64,000 nucleotides of DNA from JAWLEP01 sp964553045 (GCA_964553045.1 CAZKJG010000008.1:38895-102894); one strand, 5' to 3'. Positions 13,474 through 21,780 are shown, counted from the stretch's first letter. Made by a program: numbers and translations. Notes: a model not told the origin generated them from the sequence alone.

Positions 13474-13740
13474 GTGACTCGATCTCTGAAGAAGGGGCCG
13501 TACGTGGACGGCAAGCTCCTCGAGAAGGTGGAGGAGATCAACGCCTCCGGCAGCAAGAAGGTCATAAGGACCTGGGCCAGGCGCTCCACCATTCCGCCGG
13601 AGTTCGTCGGGCACACCTTCGCCGTCTACAACGGCAGGAAGTTCATACCGGTGTACGTTGACGAGAACATGGTCGGCCACAAGCTGGGGGAGTTCGCTCC
13701 CACCCGGACCTTCCGGGGCCACAGAGCGCAGACGATATAG
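13474..13740 (+). CDS. rpsS: 30S ribosomal protein uS19
   Basis: Ribosomal protein S19, 88 aa, in the small-subunit head with S13. The N-terminus TRSLKKGPYVDGKLLEKV, the RRSTIPPEFVGHTFAVYNG motif and the terminal KLGEFAPTRTFRGHRA are diagnostic. It starts at GTG 13474, immediately after the rplB stop, with the rplB-embedded GAGGAGGAG as its Shine-Dalgarno. Confidence 0.97.
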   Translation: MTRSLKKGPYVDGKLLEKVEEINASGSKKVIRTWARRSTIPPEFVGHTFAVYNGRKFIPVYVDENMVGHKLGEFAPTRTFRGHRAQTI

Positions 13741-13747
13741 GCGGGTG

Positions 13748-14119
13748 ATGCAGATGGACGCTGTTGCGAAGGCCAGGTTCGTCAGGGTGTCGCCCCGAAA
13801 GGCCCGCCAGGTGGCGGACCTGATCCGCGGCAGGTCGGTGAACCAGGCGCTCTCCATTCTGGTGACGGTTCCCAGAAGGGCCTCGAAGATCATGGAGAAG
13901 GCCCTGGACTCCGCCGTGGCCAACGCGGTGGAGCTGGCGGGAGGTTCACCGCTGGACGCCGACGAGCTGAAGGTATCGAATGTAACCGTCGACCAGGGCC
14001 CCACGATGATGAGGTGGAAGCCCCGCGCCAGGGGACGGGCCACCCGCATCAGGCACCGCACCAGTCACATCTCGGTGACGGTATCCAGTGAGGCCGCCGA
14101 GCTGAAACAGGAGGGATAG
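13748..14119 (+). CDS. rplV: 50S ribosomal protein uL22
   Basis: Ribosomal protein L22, 123 aa, whose beta-hairpin lines the exit tunnel. Motifs: AKARFVRVSPRKARQVADLI near the start and PTMMRWKPRARGRATRI, the tunnel hairpin with HRTSHISV after it. The ATG at 13748 is preceded by AGGCGGGTG; a longer in-frame reading from 13658 lies inside rpsS and is not L22-like. The ATG at 13754 is a possible alternative two codons downstream. Confidence 0.95.
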   Translation: MQMDAVAKARFVRVSPRKARQVADLIRGRSVNQALSILVTVPRRASKIMEKALDSAVANAVELAGGSPLDADELKVSNVTVDQGPTMMRWKPRARGRATRIRHRTSHISVTVSSEAAELKQEG

Positions 14120-14123
14120 AGAG

Positions 14124-14789
14124 TTGGGTCAGAAGACAAATCCTGTCGGTTTCAGGCTCGGTGTAAGCCGGGACTGGGATTCGGCCTGGTTCGCGCGCGG
14201 AAAGAACTTTGCGGAGTACCTCCAGGAAGACATGATGATCCGCAACTACATCCGCACAAAGATGGACCGCGCGCAGATCTCGAGGATACAGATAGAGCGC
14301 AAGCGCCAGGAGCTGAACCTGACGGTGAACACCGCCAGGGCCGGACTGGTGATCGGTACCCGCGGGTCCACCATCGACAAGCTCACCAAGGAGCTGAAGA
14401 TCCTCACCGGCGGCAAGTCGGTGCGGATAACGGTGGAGGAGGTCCGCAGGCCCGAGCTGGACGCCATACTGGTGGCCGAGAACATAGCCAGGCAGATCGA
14501 GAAGAGGATCTCCGTGAGGCGCGCCATGAAGAGGGCCATGAGCGATGCGATGCGGGCCGGTGCCGAAGGCATCAGGATCTGCTGCGCGGGCAGGCTCGGC
14601 GGCGCCGAGATGCGCAGGGTGAACCAGTACGCCGATGGAAAGGTGCCCCTGCACACCCTGCGGGCGGAGATAGACTTCGCCAGGCATACGGCCAAGACCA
14701 CCTACGGGACCATCGGCGTCAAGGTCTGGATCTCCCATGGAGAGCAGCTGGGGGAGCAGGAGGGCGTCTCCAGAGAGGTTGGCGGGTGA
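14124..14789 (+). CDS. rpsC: 30S ribosomal protein uS3
   Basis: Ribosomal protein S3, 221 aa, at the mRNA entry tunnel. It opens with GQKTNPVGFRLGVSRDWDS; the KH domain carries VIGTRGSTIDKL (GxxG loop) and the C-terminal domain has GAEGIRICCAGRLGGAEMRR and VKVWISHGE. The family's usual start MGQK is matched only by the TTG at 14124, preceded by GGAGGGATAGAGAG, so TTG is the start codon. Confidence 0.96.
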   Translation: MGQKTNPVGFRLGVSRDWDSAWFARGKNFAEYLQEDMMIRNYIRTKMDRAQISRIQIERKRQELNLTVNTARAGLVIGTRGSTIDKLTKELKILTGGKSVRITVEEVRRPELDAILVAENIARQIEKRISVRRAMKRAMSDAMRAGAEGIRICCAGRLGGAEMRRVNQYADGKVPLHTLRAEIDFARHTAKTTYGTIGVKVWISHGEQLGEQEGVSREVGG

Positions 14790-14795
14790 TCGGGC

Positions 14796-15218
14796 ATGTT
14801 GCAGCCTAAGAGTACGAAGTACAGGAAGCAGCACCGCGGCCGGATGAGGGGCCGGGCCAAGGGGGGCGACACCGTCGCCTTCGGAGAGTACGGCCTTCAG
14901 GCCATGAAGTCCGGCTGGGTGAGCAGCAACCAGATAGAGGCCGCCCGCGTAGCCATCACCAGGAACATCAAGCGCGGCGGCAAGGTCTGGGTGAGGATCT
15001 TCCCGGACAAGCCGGTTACCTCCACCCCCGCCGAGACCCGCATGGGAAAGGGCAAGGGCGCCGTGGAGGAGTGGGTGGCTCCGGTAAAGCCCGGCCGCGT
15101 GATGTTCGAGCTGGAGGGCGTCAGGCCCCAGAAGGCTCGTGAGGCCCTTCGGCTGGCCGGCCACAAGCTCCCCATCCCCACCCGGATGGTATACAGGGAC
15201 AGGGAGGCTGTGGAATGA
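14796..15218 (+). CDS. rplP: 50S ribosomal protein uL16
   Basis: Ribosomal protein L16, 140 aa, which helps position tRNA at the A site. MLQPKSTKYRKQHRGRM, the GEYGLQAMKSGWVSSNQIEA motif, IFPDKPVTSTPAETRMGKGK and VMFELEGV are all canonical. The arginine that YcfD hydroxylates in E. coli L16 lies within the RMGKGKG segment. The stop overlaps the rpmC start in an ATGA arrangement, suggesting coupled translation. Confidence 0.97.
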   Translation: MLQPKSTKYRKQHRGRMRGRAKGGDTVAFGEYGLQAMKSGWVSSNQIEAARVAITRNIKRGGKVWVRIFPDKPVTSTPAETRMGKGKGAVEEWVAPVKPGRVMFELEGVRPQKAREALRLAGHKLPIPTRMVYRDREAVE

Positions 15219-15439
15219 AGGCCCACGAGATGAGAACCATGACCCGCGAGGAGCTGGAGGAGCATGTGCGGGACCTGCGGGAGGAACTTTTCAACCTGCG
15301 GTTCCGGAGGGCCACCCAGCATCTGGACAACCCGCTTCGGATGAGAGCGGCCCGAAGGGAGCTGGCCAGGACCCTCACGGTTCTGAAGGAGACGGAGCCG
15401 GTATCGGAGACGACCGCGGTTCCTGAGGGAAGGGAGTAG
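15215..15439 (+). CDS. rpmC: 50S ribosomal protein uL29
   Basis: Ribosomal protein L29, 74 aa, a small two-helix protein beside L23 at the tunnel exit. The motif LREELFNLRFRRATQHLDNP followed by MRAARRELARTLTVL is diagnostic. The ATG overlaps the rplP stop by 4 nt. A short acidic tail (ETEPVSETTAVPEGRE) extends slightly beyond the usual 60-70 residues. Confidence 0.95.
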   Translation: MKAHEMRTMTREELEEHVRDLREELFNLRFRRATQHLDNPLRMRAARRELARTLTVLKETEPVSETTAVPEGRE

Positions 15440-15442
15440 ACG

Positions 15443-15706
15443 ATGGCGGAGACAAGGGCACAGAAGCGTCAGGTGCTCCGGGGGACCGTAGTCTCCACCG
15501 CCATGGACAAGACCGCGGTGGTGGAGGTTACCATCCTCAATGCCCATCCCGTTTACAAGAAGCGTTACCGGACCACCAAGAGATACTACGCGCACGATGA
15601 GAACAACGAGTGCCAGGTCGGGGACATAATCCGCATAGCGGAGAGCCGGCCTCTCTCGAAGAAGAAGCGCTGGCGTCTGCTGGAAGTGATCGAGAAGGCG
15701 CGGTAA
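15443..15706 (+). CDS. rpsQ: 30S ribosomal protein uS17
   Basis: Ribosomal protein S17, 87 aa, an OB-fold protein binding the 5' domain of 16S rRNA. It has LRGTVVSTAMDKTAVVEV, the HPVYKKRYRTTKRYYAHDE segment, and GDIIRIAESRPLSKKKRWRL. ATG start with a GGAAGGGAG sequence upstream, 3 nt after rpmC. Confidence 0.96.
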   Translation: MAETRAQKRQVLRGTVVSTAMDKTAVVEVTILNAHPVYKKRYRTTKRYYAHDENNECQVGDIIRIAESRPLSKKKRWRLLEVIEKAR

Positions 15707-15718
15707 GAGGAGCGAGCG

Positions 15719-16084
15719 ATGATCCAGAAGGAATCCAAGCTTAACGTTGCCGACAATTCCGGCGCCCGCCTCGTCCAGTGCATCAAGGTGCTAGGCGGAA
15801 GCAAGAGGCGCTACGCCAGGATAGGCGATGAGATAGTGGTCACCGTCAAGGAGGCCATTCCCAACGGGACGGTGAAGAAGAGCGAGGTCCGCCGCGCCGT
15901 AGTGGTGAGGACCCGCAAGGAGCTGCACCGCGGTGACGGCTCCTCGGTGCGGTTCGACGACAATGCGGTGGTGATACTGGACGATCTCTTCCAGCCGGTG
16001 GCGACCAGGATCTTCGGCCCGGTGGGCCGGGAGCTCCGGGATCACTACATGAAGATCATATCACTGGCACCGGAGGTGATCTGA
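15719..16084 (+). CDS. rplN: 50S ribosomal protein uL14
   Basis: Ribosomal protein L14, 121 aa, which forms an intersubunit bridge. MIQKESKLNVADNSGARLVQ, the GDEIVVTVKEAIPNG segment, the RRAVVVRTRKELHR motif and the terminal GPVGRELRD are all family hallmarks. Length is normal. The stop overlaps the rplX ATG by one base. Confidence 0.97.
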   Translation: MIQKESKLNVADNSGARLVQCIKVLGGSKRRYARIGDEIVVTVKEAIPNGTVKKSEVRRAVVVRTRKELHRGDGSSVRFDDNAVVILDDLFQPVATRIFGPVGRELRDHYMKIISLAPEVI

Positions 16085-16401
16085 TGCACATTCGCAAGAA
16101 CGACATGGTGAAGATCATCACCGGAGAGGACCGGGGCAAGACGGGCAAGGTTCTCAAGGTCTTTCCCAAGAGACAGAGGGCCATAGTGGAGGGGCTGAAC
16201 TACATCTACCGCCACACCAGGCCTTCCCAGAAGAACCAGCAGGGGGGCATCATCGAGAAGGAGGCCCCCGTACATGTCTCCAACCTCAGGGTGGTCTGCC
16301 CGTCCTGCGGCGAGGCCGAGGGATATCGGCGGGTCCGCGAGGGCGACGGCAGCCTCAGGCGCGAGTGCAAGGCCTGCGGCGCGACCATCTCCGCTGGTTA
16401 G
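16084..16401 (+). CDS. rplX: 50S ribosomal protein uL24
   Basis: Ribosomal protein L24, 105 aa, an assembly initiator with a KOW motif (MVKIITGEDRGKTGKVLKVF). It has the GLNYIYRHTRPSQKNQQGGI loop. The C-terminus bears two Cys pairs (CPSCG about residues 76-80 and CKACG about residues 97-101), a likely zinc ribbon of the kind found in many but not all bacterial L24 proteins. One-base overlap with rplN. Confidence 0.95.
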   Translation: MHIRKNDMVKIITGEDRGKTGKVLKVFPKRQRAIVEGLNYIYRHTRPSQKNQQGGIIEKEAPVHVSNLRVVCPSCGEAEGYRRVREGDGSLRRECKACGATISAG

Positions 16402-16415
16402 GAGGGTGCATTAAC

Positions 16416-16979
16416 GTGGCAGAGAACGTACCAAGGCTCAAGGGCATCTACCTCGACGAGGTGAGTGGAAAGCTGAAGGAGCGATTCGGCTACAGCAACT
16501 TCCACGAGGTTCCCAAGGTCGAGAAGGTGGTCGTGAACATGGGTCTCGGGCGCGAGGCGCTCGAGAACGCCAACAACATAAAGAACGCCGTCGAGCAGCT
16601 GGGGGAGATCACGGGCCAGAAGCCGGTGGTCTCCAGGGCCAGGAAGTCGGTGGCCGCTTTCAGGTTGCGCGAGAACAGCCCGGTGGGCATCTTCGTTACC
16701 CTGCGGCAGGCTCGCATGTGGGAGTTCCTCGACAGGCTGGTCGGCTTTTCCCTTCCGCAGGTACGCGACTTCCGGGGCCTGTCTCCCAAGGGTTTCGACG
16801 GCCGCGGCAACTACAACTTCGGCCTGGAAGAGCAGGCGATGTTTCCGGAGATCAACGTTGACCGAATAGACAAGTTCAGGGGAATGAACGTGACGATCGT
16901 AACGAGCGCGGAGACCGACGAGGAGGGCATGGAGCTGCTCAGCCAGCTCGGCATGCCCTTCAGGCGGCCTGGGCGCTAG
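16416..16979 (+). CDS. rplE: 50S ribosomal protein uL5
   Basis: Ribosomal protein L5, 187 aa, of the central protuberance, contacting 5S rRNA and P-site tRNA. It has VVNMGLGREALENANNIKNA, the GQKPVVSRARKSVAAFRLRE motif, LPQVRDFRGLSPKGFDGRGN and GMNVTIVTSAETDEEG. The start is GTG 16416, with GGAGG 10 nt upstream; an upstream ATG at 16365 would overlap rplX and add unrelated residues. Confidence 0.94.
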   Translation: MAENVPRLKGIYLDEVSGKLKERFGYSNFHEVPKVEKVVVNMGLGREALENANNIKNAVEQLGEITGQKPVVSRARKSVAAFRLRENSPVGIFVTLRQARMWEFLDRLVGFSLPQVRDFRGLSPKGFDGRGNYNFGLEEQAMFPEINVDRIDKFRGMNVTIVTSAETDEEGMELLSQLGMPFRRPGR

Positions 16980-16993
16980 CAGGGGGACGTAGC

Positions 16994-17179
16994 TTGGCTA
17001 GAAAGTGTCTGATAGAGAAGCAGAAGAAAGAGCCAAAGTTCAAGGTCCGCAAGTACAATCGCTGTGCTATCTGCGGACGTCCCCGCGGATACCTTCGCAA
17101 GTTCGGCATATGCCGCATCTGCTTCCGGGATCTGGCCAACAGGGGCCTGATCCCCGGAGTGCGCAAGGCCAGCTGGTAA
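16994..17179 (+). CDS. rpsN: 30S ribosomal protein uS14, zinc-binding type
   Basis: Ribosomal protein S14, 61 aa, type Z. It carries the four zinc-ligand cysteines as CAIC (residues 24-27) and CRIC (39-42), and the conserved GRPRGYLRKFGICRICFR and GLIPGVRKASW. Start codon is TTG at 16994 (TTG GCT AGA AAG), preceded by AGCAGGGGG. The short zinc form contrasts with the longer zinc-free S14 of E. coli. Confidence 0.96.
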   Translation: MARKCLIEKQKKEPKFKVRKYNRCAICGRPRGYLRKFGICRICFRDLANRGLIPGVRKASW

Positions 17180-17191
17180 GGGGGCTGAGTA

Positions 17192-17587
17192 ATGTCGATG
17201 ACGGATCCGATTGCCGACATGCTCACGAGGCTTCGCAACGCCTCCGGGGCCGAGAAGAAGATGGTGGACGTTCCGGCGTCCAACATCAAGACCGGCATAG
17301 CGAAAGCCCTGTACGACAGGGGTTTCATCCGCGGGTTCAGGAAGCTGGAAGACGGGCGCCAGGGGATCCTCAGGATCTACCTGGCCTATCGCAACGGACA
17401 GTCGCTGATAGTGGGGCTGAAAAGGATCTCCAAACCCGGCTGCAGGGTCTACACCGGCGTCAGGGACATACCCAGGGTGATGGGCGGCAAGGGCATTGCC
17501 CTTCTCACCACACCAAGGGGAGTTCTCACCGACGCCGAGGCCCGCGAGGAGAACGTCGGCGGCGAGGTCCTGTTCCACATCTGGTAG
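17192..17587 (+). CDS. rpsH: 30S ribosomal protein uS8
   Basis: Ribosomal protein S8, 131 aa, a central-domain assembly protein (and the translational repressor of the spc operon in E. coli). The N-terminal TDPIADMLTRLRNAS, the KRISKPGCRVYTGVRDIPRV motif and the GKGIALLTTPRGVLTDAEAR signature are complete, ending GEVLFHIW. ATG start, 12 nt after rpsN with GGGGG upstream. Confidence 0.97.
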   Translation: MSMTDPIADMLTRLRNASGAEKKMVDVPASNIKTGIAKALYDRGFIRGFRKLEDGRQGILRIYLAYRNGQSLIVGLKRISKPGCRVYTGVRDIPRVMGGKGIALLTTPRGVLTDAEAREENVGGEVLFHIW

Positions 17588-17601
17588 GAGGTTGAGCGGG
17601 C

Positions 17602-18150
17602 ATGTCGCGCATAGGCAACCACCCGGTGATTCTCCCGGACAAGGTAACCGTCGATGTAAAGGACGGTGCCGTCACGGTGAAGGGACCCAGGGGCGAGCTC
17701 TGCATAGACCTCCCCGAGGGCATCACCACCGAGGCGGGTGAGGGCACGCTGCTGCTCAACCGGAGGGACGACTCACGGGATATGAGGAGATTCCACGGCA
17801 CGTTCAAGCGGCACGTGGAGAACATGGTGACCGGAGTGAGCGAGGGTCACCGCAAAGAGCTTGTCGCCAGTGGAAAGGGCTATCAGGCGGAGGTGAAGGG
17901 CAAGGTCGTGGAGATGCAGGTCGGCTTCTCGCACAAGGTGCTGGCCGAGATCCCCGAGGGCCTGAGCGTGGAGGTCGCGCCGGGCCAGAACACCTTTACC
18001 CTGAAGATAGAGGGCATCGACAAGCACCTGGTGGGGGCCTTTGCCTCTACGCTGTACGGGATCCGGCCGGTGGAGCCGTACAACATGATCGGTTTCCGTT
18101 ACTCCGATCAGCACGTCAAGCGCAAGGCCGCCAAGGTCGCGACCACATAG
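17602..18150 (+). CDS. rplF: 50S ribosomal protein uL6
   Basis: Ribosomal protein L6, 182 aa, near the GTPase-associated centre. It has SRIGNHPVILPDKVTV, VTVKGPRGELCIDLPEGI, and the second-domain GKGYQAEVKGKVVEMQVGFS and KHLVGAFASTLYGIRP. In the C-terminal motif PVEPYNMIGFRY the usual KGKGI is replaced by the PYNMIGF wording, a mild divergence; the RKAAKV end is normal. ATG start. Confidence 0.95.
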   Translation: MSRIGNHPVILPDKVTVDVKDGAVTVKGPRGELCIDLPEGITTEAGEGTLLLNRRDDSRDMRRFHGTFKRHVENMVTGVSEGHRKELVASGKGYQAEVKGKVVEMQVGFSHKVLAEIPEGLSVEVAPGQNTFTLKIEGIDKHLVGAFASTLYGIRPVEPYNMIGFRYSDQHVKRKAAKVATT

Positions 18151-18164
18151 AGAGGAGGAGCCCC

Positions 18165-18527
18165 ATGGCAGGCAAGGACAGGAAGAGGAGTCTCCTTCGC
18201 CGCCACCGGCGGATACGCAAGCGGATAACGGGGACCCCCGAGAGGCCCAGGCTCTTCGTGCGCAGGTCCAACAGGAACCTGCAGGCCAGCCTGATAGACG
18301 ATCTGGCGGGAAGAACTCTTCTCACCCTCACCACCGCCAGTCGGGAGTTCGGGAGCGACGAAGCCGAAGACAAGAAGACCCAGGCCGGAAGGCTCGGCGC
18401 CCTCATGGCCGAGAAGGCAAGGGAGAAGGGCATCGAGAAGGTCGTCTTCGACAGGGGCGGCCATCCCTATCATGGACGGGTCAGGGTCTTCGCCGAGAAG
18501 GCGCGCGAAGGCGGATTGAAGTTCTAG
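18165..18527 (+). CDS. rplR: 50S ribosomal protein uL18
   Basis: Ribosomal protein L18, 120 aa, which binds 5S rRNA. The basic N-terminus (RKRSLLRRHRRIRKRITGTP), RPRLFVRRSNRNLQASLIDD, the MAEKAREKGIEKVVFDRGG helix-strand and the terminal YHGRVRVFAEKAREGGLKF match the family. ATG start with GAGAGGAGG upstream. Confidence 0.96.
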   Translation: MAGKDRKRSLLRRHRRIRKRITGTPERPRLFVRRSNRNLQASLIDDLAGRTLLTLTTASREFGSDEAEDKKTQAGRLGALMAEKAREKGIEKVVFDRGGHPYHGRVRVFAEKAREGGLKF

Positions 18528-18542
18528 AAGGGCGGTTGGCAG

Positions 18543-19085
18543 TTGGCTAGGGACGACAGAAGGAAGAGGTCCAAAAGGAAGAGAAGGCCCTCTCCCCTGG
18601 AGGAAGAGGGGCTGATGGACCGCCTTATCACCATCAACAGGGTGGCCAAGGTCACCAAGGGCGGCAGGACCTTCGGCTTCAACGCCATAGTCGCCGTTGG
18701 CGACGGCAAGGGCAAGGTCGGAGTGGGCCTGGGAAAGGCCGGCGAGCTGCCCGAGTCCATCAGGAAGGGCACCGAGCAGGCGAAGAAGAACATGATGAGC
18801 ATCCCGCTTGTTGAGGACAGGACCATATCGCACAAGGTCGTAGGCCGTTTCGGTGCCGGCAAGGTCCTGCTCCGGCCGGCCAGCCCGGGAACCGGCGTCA
18901 TCGCCGGGGCACCTGTGCGGGCGGTCATGGAGTGCGCGGGGATAAAGGACGTTCTCACCAAGTCGCAGGGGAGCAACAACCCGCACAACGTGGTCAAGGC
19001 CACGATGGCGGGCCTCCGGGACCTGCTGCTGATAGACCGAGTTCACGGCATCAGGGAGAGAGAGGCCGCCAGGAGGCAGCAGTGA
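18543..19085 (+). CDS. rpsE: 30S ribosomal protein uS5
   Basis: Ribosomal protein S5, 180 aa, of the mRNA entry channel and accuracy centre. LITINRVAKVTKGGRTFGFN, VGVGLGKAGELPESIRKG, and the C-terminal RPASPGTGVIAGAPVRAVME and SNNPHNVVKATMAGL motifs are intact. Start is TTG 18543 with GAAGGGCGG upstream; the basic N-terminal tail is typical, so the internal ATG at 18615 is less likely. Confidence 0.95.
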   Translation: MARDDRRKRSKRKRRPSPLEEEGLMDRLITINRVAKVTKGGRTFGFNAIVAVGDGKGKVGVGLGKAGELPESIRKGTEQAKKNMMSIPLVEDRTISHKVVGRFGAGKVLLRPASPGTGVIAGAPVRAVMECAGIKDVLTKSQGSNNPHNVVKATMAGLRDLLLIDRVHGIREREAARRQQ

Positions 19086-19086
19086 C

Positions 19087-19278
19087 ATGGCGCAGAAGAA
19101 GCTGAGGATACGACAGGTCCGGAGCGGCATCAAACGGCACCGGAGCCAGAAGAGGACCCTGGAGGCACTGGGTCTTCGCGGCATACGGCAGTCCGTGGTG
19201 CAGCCGGACAGACCCGAGATACGGGGCATGATAAGCAAGGTGACACACCTGGTAGAGGTAGAGGAGGTGGAGGCGTGA
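19087..19278 (+). CDS. rpmD: 50S ribosomal protein uL30
   Basis: Ribosomal protein L30, 63 aa, a small large-subunit protein missing in some bacteria. KLRIRQVRSGIKRHRSQKRT then LEALGLRGIRQSVVQPDRPE and IRGMISKVTHLVEVEEV match the family in order. The last 4 nt overlap the GTG start of rplO. Confidence 0.94.
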   Translation: MAQKKLRIRQVRSGIKRHRSQKRTLEALGLRGIRQSVVQPDRPEIRGMISKVTHLVEVEEVEA

Positions 19279-19718
19279 GACGTCTGCAGCACCTCCGGCC
19301 GGCCAAGGGCGCCAAGAGGGATAAGACGCGCAAGGGCTGCGGAGGCGGCTCCGGCAGCGGCGGCACCGCCGGCAGAGGCCACAAGAAACAGAAGCACCGC
19401 AGCAAGATAAAGCCCTGGTTCGAGGGCGGACAGATGCCCATACAGAGGCGCCTTACCCACAAGGGCTTCAACAACCGCAGGTTCGCCACCGAGTACCAGG
19501 TGGTGAACGTGGAGCTCCTCGACCGCTTCGAGGACGGCTCCGAGGTGGACCCCGCCGCCCTGAAGAAGGCGGGGCTGATCTCCTCGACCAACAGGCCGGT
19601 GAAGATCCTGGGACGGGGCGAGATCGAACGGGAGCTCAGCGTGAAGGCCCACAGGTTCAGCGCCAGGGCCAGGAAACTGATAGAGAAGGCCGGAGGGAAT
19701 GTAGAGGTGCTCGGCTGA
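19275..19718 (+). CDS. rplO: 50S ribosomal protein uL15
   Basis: Ribosomal protein L15, 147 aa, an internal large-subunit assembly protein. It has LRPAKGAKRDKTRKGCGGGS, the GTAGRGHKKQKHRSK glycine-rich rRNA-binding segment and FEGGQMPIQRRLTHKGF, with VKILGRGEIERELSVKAH near the end. The start is GTG 19275, overlapping rpmD by 4 nt; the stop overlaps the secY start by one base. Confidence 0.96.
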   Translation: MRRLQHLRPAKGAKRDKTRKGCGGGSGSGGTAGRGHKKQKHRSKIKPWFEGGQMPIQRRLTHKGFNNRRFATEYQVVNVELLDRFEDGSEVDPAALKKAGLISSTNRPVKILGRGEIERELSVKAHRFSARARKLIEKAGGNVEVLG

Positions 19719-21025
19719 TGCGAGGCTTCCAGAACGTCATGAAGATCCCCGAGCTTCGCAAGAAGATCTTCTACACCTTCCTGCTGATCGCCGTCTACCG
19801 TGTCGGCGGGCACATAACGGTACCCGGCATCGACACCGCGGCCCTGCAGGACGCCTTCAGCGGATCCGGCGGGCTGATGGGCATGTACGACCTCTTCGTG
19901 GGCGGAGCCCTCAGGAGGGCCAGCATATTCGCGCTGGGCATCATGCCCTACATCTCATCCTCCATCATCATCCAGCTGCTCACCTCCGTGGTGCCCTACT
20001 TCGAGCGGCTGAAGAAGGAGGGCGAGGCCGGACGCCAGAAGATGACGGAGATAACCCGGTACGGCACCGTGCTGCTGGCCTTTATCCAGGGCCTGGGCAT
20101 CTCCCAGTACCTGATCGGGCTGAACAGCCAGGTTCCGGGCAACGTGGTTCCCAGCTCGGGGATCGGCTTCACCGCCCAGACGGTGCTTACGCTGATCACG
20201 GGAACGATCTTCGTTATGTGGCTGGGTGAGCGTATCACCGAGCGCGGCATCGGCAACGGTATAAGCCTGATAATCTTCGCCGGCATAGTGGGACGGCTTC
20301 CCGGGGCCATGCAGTCGCTCGTAAGGGACGTCTTCGTCCTGCAGCAGACGTCGCTGATCAACGCCGTCTTCATGCTGGCGTTCATGTTCGCGGTGGTGGC
20401 CTTCGTGGTGCTGATGACGGAGGCGCAAAGGCGCATTCCCGTCACCTACGCCAAGCAGGTCCGCGGCCGCAAGGTCTACGGCGGCCAGAGCACCCACATA
20501 CCGCTGCGGCTCAACACCGCCGGCGTGATCCCCGTGATCTTCGCCCAGGCCTTCATGATGTTCCCCAGCAGCATCGCCATGTTCTTTCCCAACTCGGGGA
20601 TAGACGAGTGGGTCAGGAGCTTCCTGGCTCCCGGCAGCGCTCTGTACATGTTCATCTACGCCGGGCTGATCATCCTGTTCGCATACGTCTACACGGCCAT
20701 CACCTTCAATCCCCAGGACCTGGCTGACAACATGAAGAAGTACGGCGGGTTCATCCCCGGCCGCAAGCCGGGCAAGAGCACGGCGCAGTACATAGAGAAG
20801 GTGCTGGTCAGGGTCACGCTACCGGGCGCCATATTCCTGGCGGGAATAGCCGTGATGCCCATGATCATCTCGGCCCAGACCGGCATGAACTTCGCCTTCG
20901 GCGGCACCAGCCTGCTGATCGTGGTGGGCGTGGCGCTGGAGACCCTCCGTCAGATCGAGACGCACCTCATGATGCGTCACTACGACGGCTTCCTGGCAAA
21001 GGGAAGGATACGGGGAAGGCGATGA
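19718..21025 (+). CDS. secY: Protein translocase subunit SecY
   Basis: Channel subunit of the SecYEG translocon in the inner membrane, 435 aa with about ten predicted membrane segments. It has the GGHITVPGIDTAAL opening (periplasmic plug region following), the SSIIIQLLTSVVPYFERLKK segment, RGIGNGISLIIFAGIV, and the cytoplasmic RRIPVTYAKQVRGRKVYGGQ loop that contacts SecA and the ribosome. The C-terminal MMRHYDGFLAKGRIRGRR is canonical. It overlaps adk by 4 nt. Confidence 0.97.
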   Translation: MRGFQNVMKIPELRKKIFYTFLLIAVYRVGGHITVPGIDTAALQDAFSGSGGLMGMYDLFVGGALRRASIFALGIMPYISSSIIIQLLTSVVPYFERLKKEGEAGRQKMTEITRYGTVLLAFIQGLGISQYLIGLNSQVPGNVVPSSGIGFTAQTVLTLITGTIFVMWLGERITERGIGNGISLIIFAGIVGRLPGAMQSLVRDVFVLQQTSLINAVFMLAFMFAVVAFVVLMTEAQRRIPVTYAKQVRGRKVYGGQSTHIPLRLNTAGVIPVIFAQAFMMFPSSIAMFFPNSGIDEWVRSFLAPGSALYMFIYAGLIILFAYVYTAITFNPQDLADNMKKYGGFIPGRKPGKSTAQYIEKVLVRVTLPGAIFLAGIAVMPMIISAQTGMNFAFGGTSLLIVVGVALETLRQIETHLMMRHYDGFLAKGRIRGRR

Positions 21026-21663
21026 GGCTGATCTTCCTCGGGCCGCCGGGGTCGGGAAAGGGAACCCAGGCCGAGCGGCTGTGCCGCCGCATGGACCTGA
21101 TCCATCTCTCCACCGGTGACATTCTGCGCGAGGAGGTAAGGGGGGACACCGAGCTGGGCCGCAGGGTCCGCTCCATAATGGAGGCCGGCGACCTGGTGAG
21201 CGACGAGATCGTCAACCGGCTGGTCTTCGGCAGGATAGAGAAGCTGGACAGCTTCCTCCTGGACGGCTACCCGCGGAACCTGGGTCAGGCTCGAAAGCTG
21301 GACGCCTTCACCGCGAAGGTGGGCAAGCCCATGGACGCCGTGGTCCTGCTGGAAGTGCCCGACGACGAGGTGGTCCGCAGGATATCCAGCCGGGTGACCT
21401 GCCCGGAGTGCGGCTGGGTGGGATCGGGTAGCGAGCTCTCGCCGGGCGATCCGTGCCCGGAATGCGGAGCCCGCCTGGCGCAGCGGGAGGACGACGTGCC
21501 GGAGGCGGTGCGGAACCGCCTGGCGAAGTACCACGATCAGACCTCGCCGCTGATCGAACACTACCAGGAAAGCCTGATCAGGGTGGATGGCGTGGGAACG
21601 GTTGAAGATGTGAACCGGCGGATAGAGGGCGCCCTCCGGAAGGACGGGGTGGGGCCCAGATGA
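21022..21663 (+). CDS. adk: Adenylate kinase with zinc-type lid
   Basis: Adenylate kinase, 213 aa, interconverting ATP + AMP and 2 ADP. The P-loop GPPGSGKGTQAERL is at residues 6-19, the AMP-binding THLSTGD-like HLSTGDILREEV follows, and DGYPRN replaces the commoner DGFPR. The LID domain has two CxxC pairs (CPECGWVGSG and PCPECGARL), indicating the zinc-binding long form. It overlaps secY by 4 nt. map, normally next in spc/alpha clusters, is absent; instead a promoter and infA follow. Confidence 0.95.
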   Translation: MRLIFLGPPGSGKGTQAERLCRRMDLIHLSTGDILREEVRGDTELGRRVRSIMEAGDLVSDEIVNRLVFGRIEKLDSFLLDGYPRNLGQARKLDAFTAKVGKPMDAVVLLEVPDDEVVRRISSRVTCPECGWVGSGSELSPGDPCPECGARLAQREDDVPEAVRNRLAKYHDQTSPLIEHYQESLIRVDGVGTVEDVNRRIEGALRKDGVGPR

Positions 21664-21713
21664 GCGCCACCGGCGGTCGGGTGTTTCCGACGCCCGGCCC
21701 TGAATCGCTGTTG

Positions 21714-21742
21714 TTGACTGTCTGCCATAGATTTCAAATACT
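21714..21742 (+). promoter_or_regulatory. sigma-70-type promoter for infA and the alpha genes
   Basis: TTGACT (21714-21719, 5 of 6 consensus) is separated by exactly 17 bp from AATACT (21737-21742, 4 of 6). It lies in the 117-nt gap between adk and infA, a stretch that is more AT-rich than its surroundings. Transcription would begin near 21749 with a 5' leader of about 32 nt containing GAAGGAAAGTGAGGG before the infA GTG. Confidence 0.7.
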
Positions 21743-21780
21743 AGGCGTTCTATTACCGAAGGAAAGTGAGGGCTGGGCAA

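Noticed and set aside
16365..16415. Longer uL5 starting at the upstream ATG
   Set aside because: The added residues overlap rplX and do not match the family; GTG 16416 has a proper ribosome binding site.
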